From a virus: DNA of 20,117 nucleotides. Made by a program: the position numbers and the translations under genes. Positions 19,516 through 20,117 of the stretch are shown here, piece by piece; the first letter of the stretch is position 1, and every line of letters starts with the position of its first letter. The stretch covers positions 1-20,117 of the IMG/VR virus record IMGVR_UViG_3300051212_000738; one strand, written 5' to 3'. Below the pieces are notes generated by a model, which was not told where the DNA came from, did no database searches, and saw only the letters and a program-made list of their open reading frames with translations.

Positions 19516-20117
19516 TTATAAAAATTTCGATCTTCTTGGTGCTTCTTCCCAAGTTGCATTACTTGAATAATAAAAGCTTATAAGACTGTCTCTACCGATA
19601 TTCTCTGGAGTTTTTAATGTTTCCGAATGTCCATGTATTAACCAAGTTTCATAGTTCCAAAAAACTAATCTATTTTGTTTTGGTTCTATTTTAACTTGAC
19701 ACTCTGAACCATCTTTATTCCAAAATTCTAAATCACCATTCCAATCTTTTTGCCAATTGGGCGTTAAGTATAAAATTAAATTAACTTTTCGATTAAGACT
19801 TAATTGATCGTTCCAGTTAAAATCGGTGTGAAGTCCTAGTTTTTCTCCAGACAATACTCTTGCAAATCCGGCACCTCGTAGATGAGGATCAGGAATCAAT
19901 TTATTAATTCCTGATATTTGTTCAATCCAATAAATGAATTTACTAGATTGAAAACAATTTGAAAGAGTTTTTATTAGATACGAAGTTTTGAAATCTCTAC
20001 ATTCAAGCCTACGACTATTAGAATTTTCAAATGTTGTGAAATTATTCTGAGCAATTCTATCAATATCTTTTAAAATTTCGTTATATATTTCTTCAGAGAG
20101 AAAATTATCAATTATAG
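19516..20117 (-). CDS. 2-oxoglutarate/Fe(II)-dependent oxygenase, prolyl-hydroxylase-like (5' partial)
   Basis: Open from the right edge of the window to the stop at 19516-19518, 199 residues visible; the true start is outside. Reading through the edge gives IIDNFLSEEIYNEIL, the usual opening of these oxygenases, and then GAGFARVLSGEKLGLHTDFNW with the iron-binding H-x-D (His codon at 19828-19830). NLILYLTPNWQKDWNGDLEFW follows, then FWNYETWLIHGHSETL with the distal iron ligand His, and GRDSLISFYYS with the 2OG-binding Arg. A shorter frame starting at TTG 19899 would omit the first strands and is less likely. Hydroxylation target unknown; such genes are common in marine phages next to glycosyltransferases. 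Confidence 0.82.
   Translation of the reverse strand, partial: IIDNFLSEEIYNEILKDIDRIAQNNFTTFENSNSRRLECRDFKTSYLIKTLSNCFQSSKFIYWIEQISGINKLIPDPHLRGAGFARVLSGEKLGLHTDFNWNDQLSLNRKVNLILYLTPNWQKDWNGDLEFWNKDGSECQVKIEPKQNRLVFWNYETWLIHGHSETLKTPENIGRDSLISFYYSSNATWEEAPRRSKFL

Noticed and set aside
18905-19552. Methyltransferase start at 19552 and glycosyltransferase start at 18948.
   Set aside because: Both would extend into the upstream genes with no ribosome site. ATG 18921 has GAGG five bases upstream, and ATG 19510 follows the oxygenase stop directly.
1-20117. tRNA genes, CRISPR arrays, insertion sequences, integrase or attachment sites.
   Set aside because: Coding sequence fills nearly the whole window and no gap is over about 60 bases. 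No clover-leaf, repeat-spacer or transposase pattern was seen.

Overview
This window is a densely packed piece of a T4-like (tailed, lytic, marine-type) bacteriophage genome. It opens with the C-terminal end of a T4 gp43-family DNA polymerase, followed by a probable gp45-type sliding clamp, and later carries a T4-type RNase H (5'-3' exonuclease) and a phage-type dCMP deaminase. Many small phage-only genes are chained by ATGA or TAATG stop/start overlaps. There is no tRNA, rRNA, CRISPR array, insertion sequence or integrase, and no gene-free stretch over about 60 bases. The DNA is AT-rich. The host cannot be named from the sequence, but Shine-Dalgarno sites and consensus sigma70-type promoters point to an ordinary Gram-negative-like bacterium.

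Layout. 1-1720: polymerase end, sigma70-like promoter, clamp, one unknown gene. 1701-3242: a DpdA/TGT-family base-exchange enzyme. 3254-6337: small conserved phage genes, including a 52-residue zinc-ribbon-like gene, a very acidic protein and a divergent QueD-like T-fold protein. 6337-7392: a GT4-like glycosyltransferase. 7426-11480: folE, an MBD4-like DNA glycosylase, an extremely acidic 110-residue protein, a cupin, a phosphoribosyltransferase, a HIT protein, dCMP deaminase and a 54-residue AbrB-like gene with a TTG start. 11487-13344: queE and a radical SAM/SPASM-like gene. 13341-17732: a coiled-coil protein, RNase H and eight small conserved phage genes. 17716-20117, minus strand: a convergent cassette of glycosyltransferase-like protein, methyltransferase and 2-oxoglutarate/Fe(II) oxygenase (5' end outside the window).

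How it fits together. FolE, the QueD-like protein and QueE are successive steps from GTP towards 7-deazaguanine (via 6-carboxytetrahydropterin and 7-carboxy-7-deazaguanine). The TGT/DpdA-family protein is the type of enzyme that swaps guanine for a deazaguanine in DNA. The window therefore carries most of a DNA guanine-hypermodification pathway, scattered among replication genes. QueC (needed to make preQ0) is not here. It may lie elsewhere in the genome, be supplied by the host, or be unnecessary. The glycosyltransferase, radical SAM enzyme, MBD4-like glycosylase and phosphoribosyltransferase are candidates for further tailoring, repair or salvage, but their roles are inferred.

Regulation seen in sequence: four boundaries carry TTGnnn-17-TATAAT-type promoters (before the clamp, the gene at 3476, folE and queE). 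Two of these would start transcription at or within a base of the ATG, giving leaderless messages. A T4-late-type element (GATAAATA) and a hairpin precede the gene at 15555.
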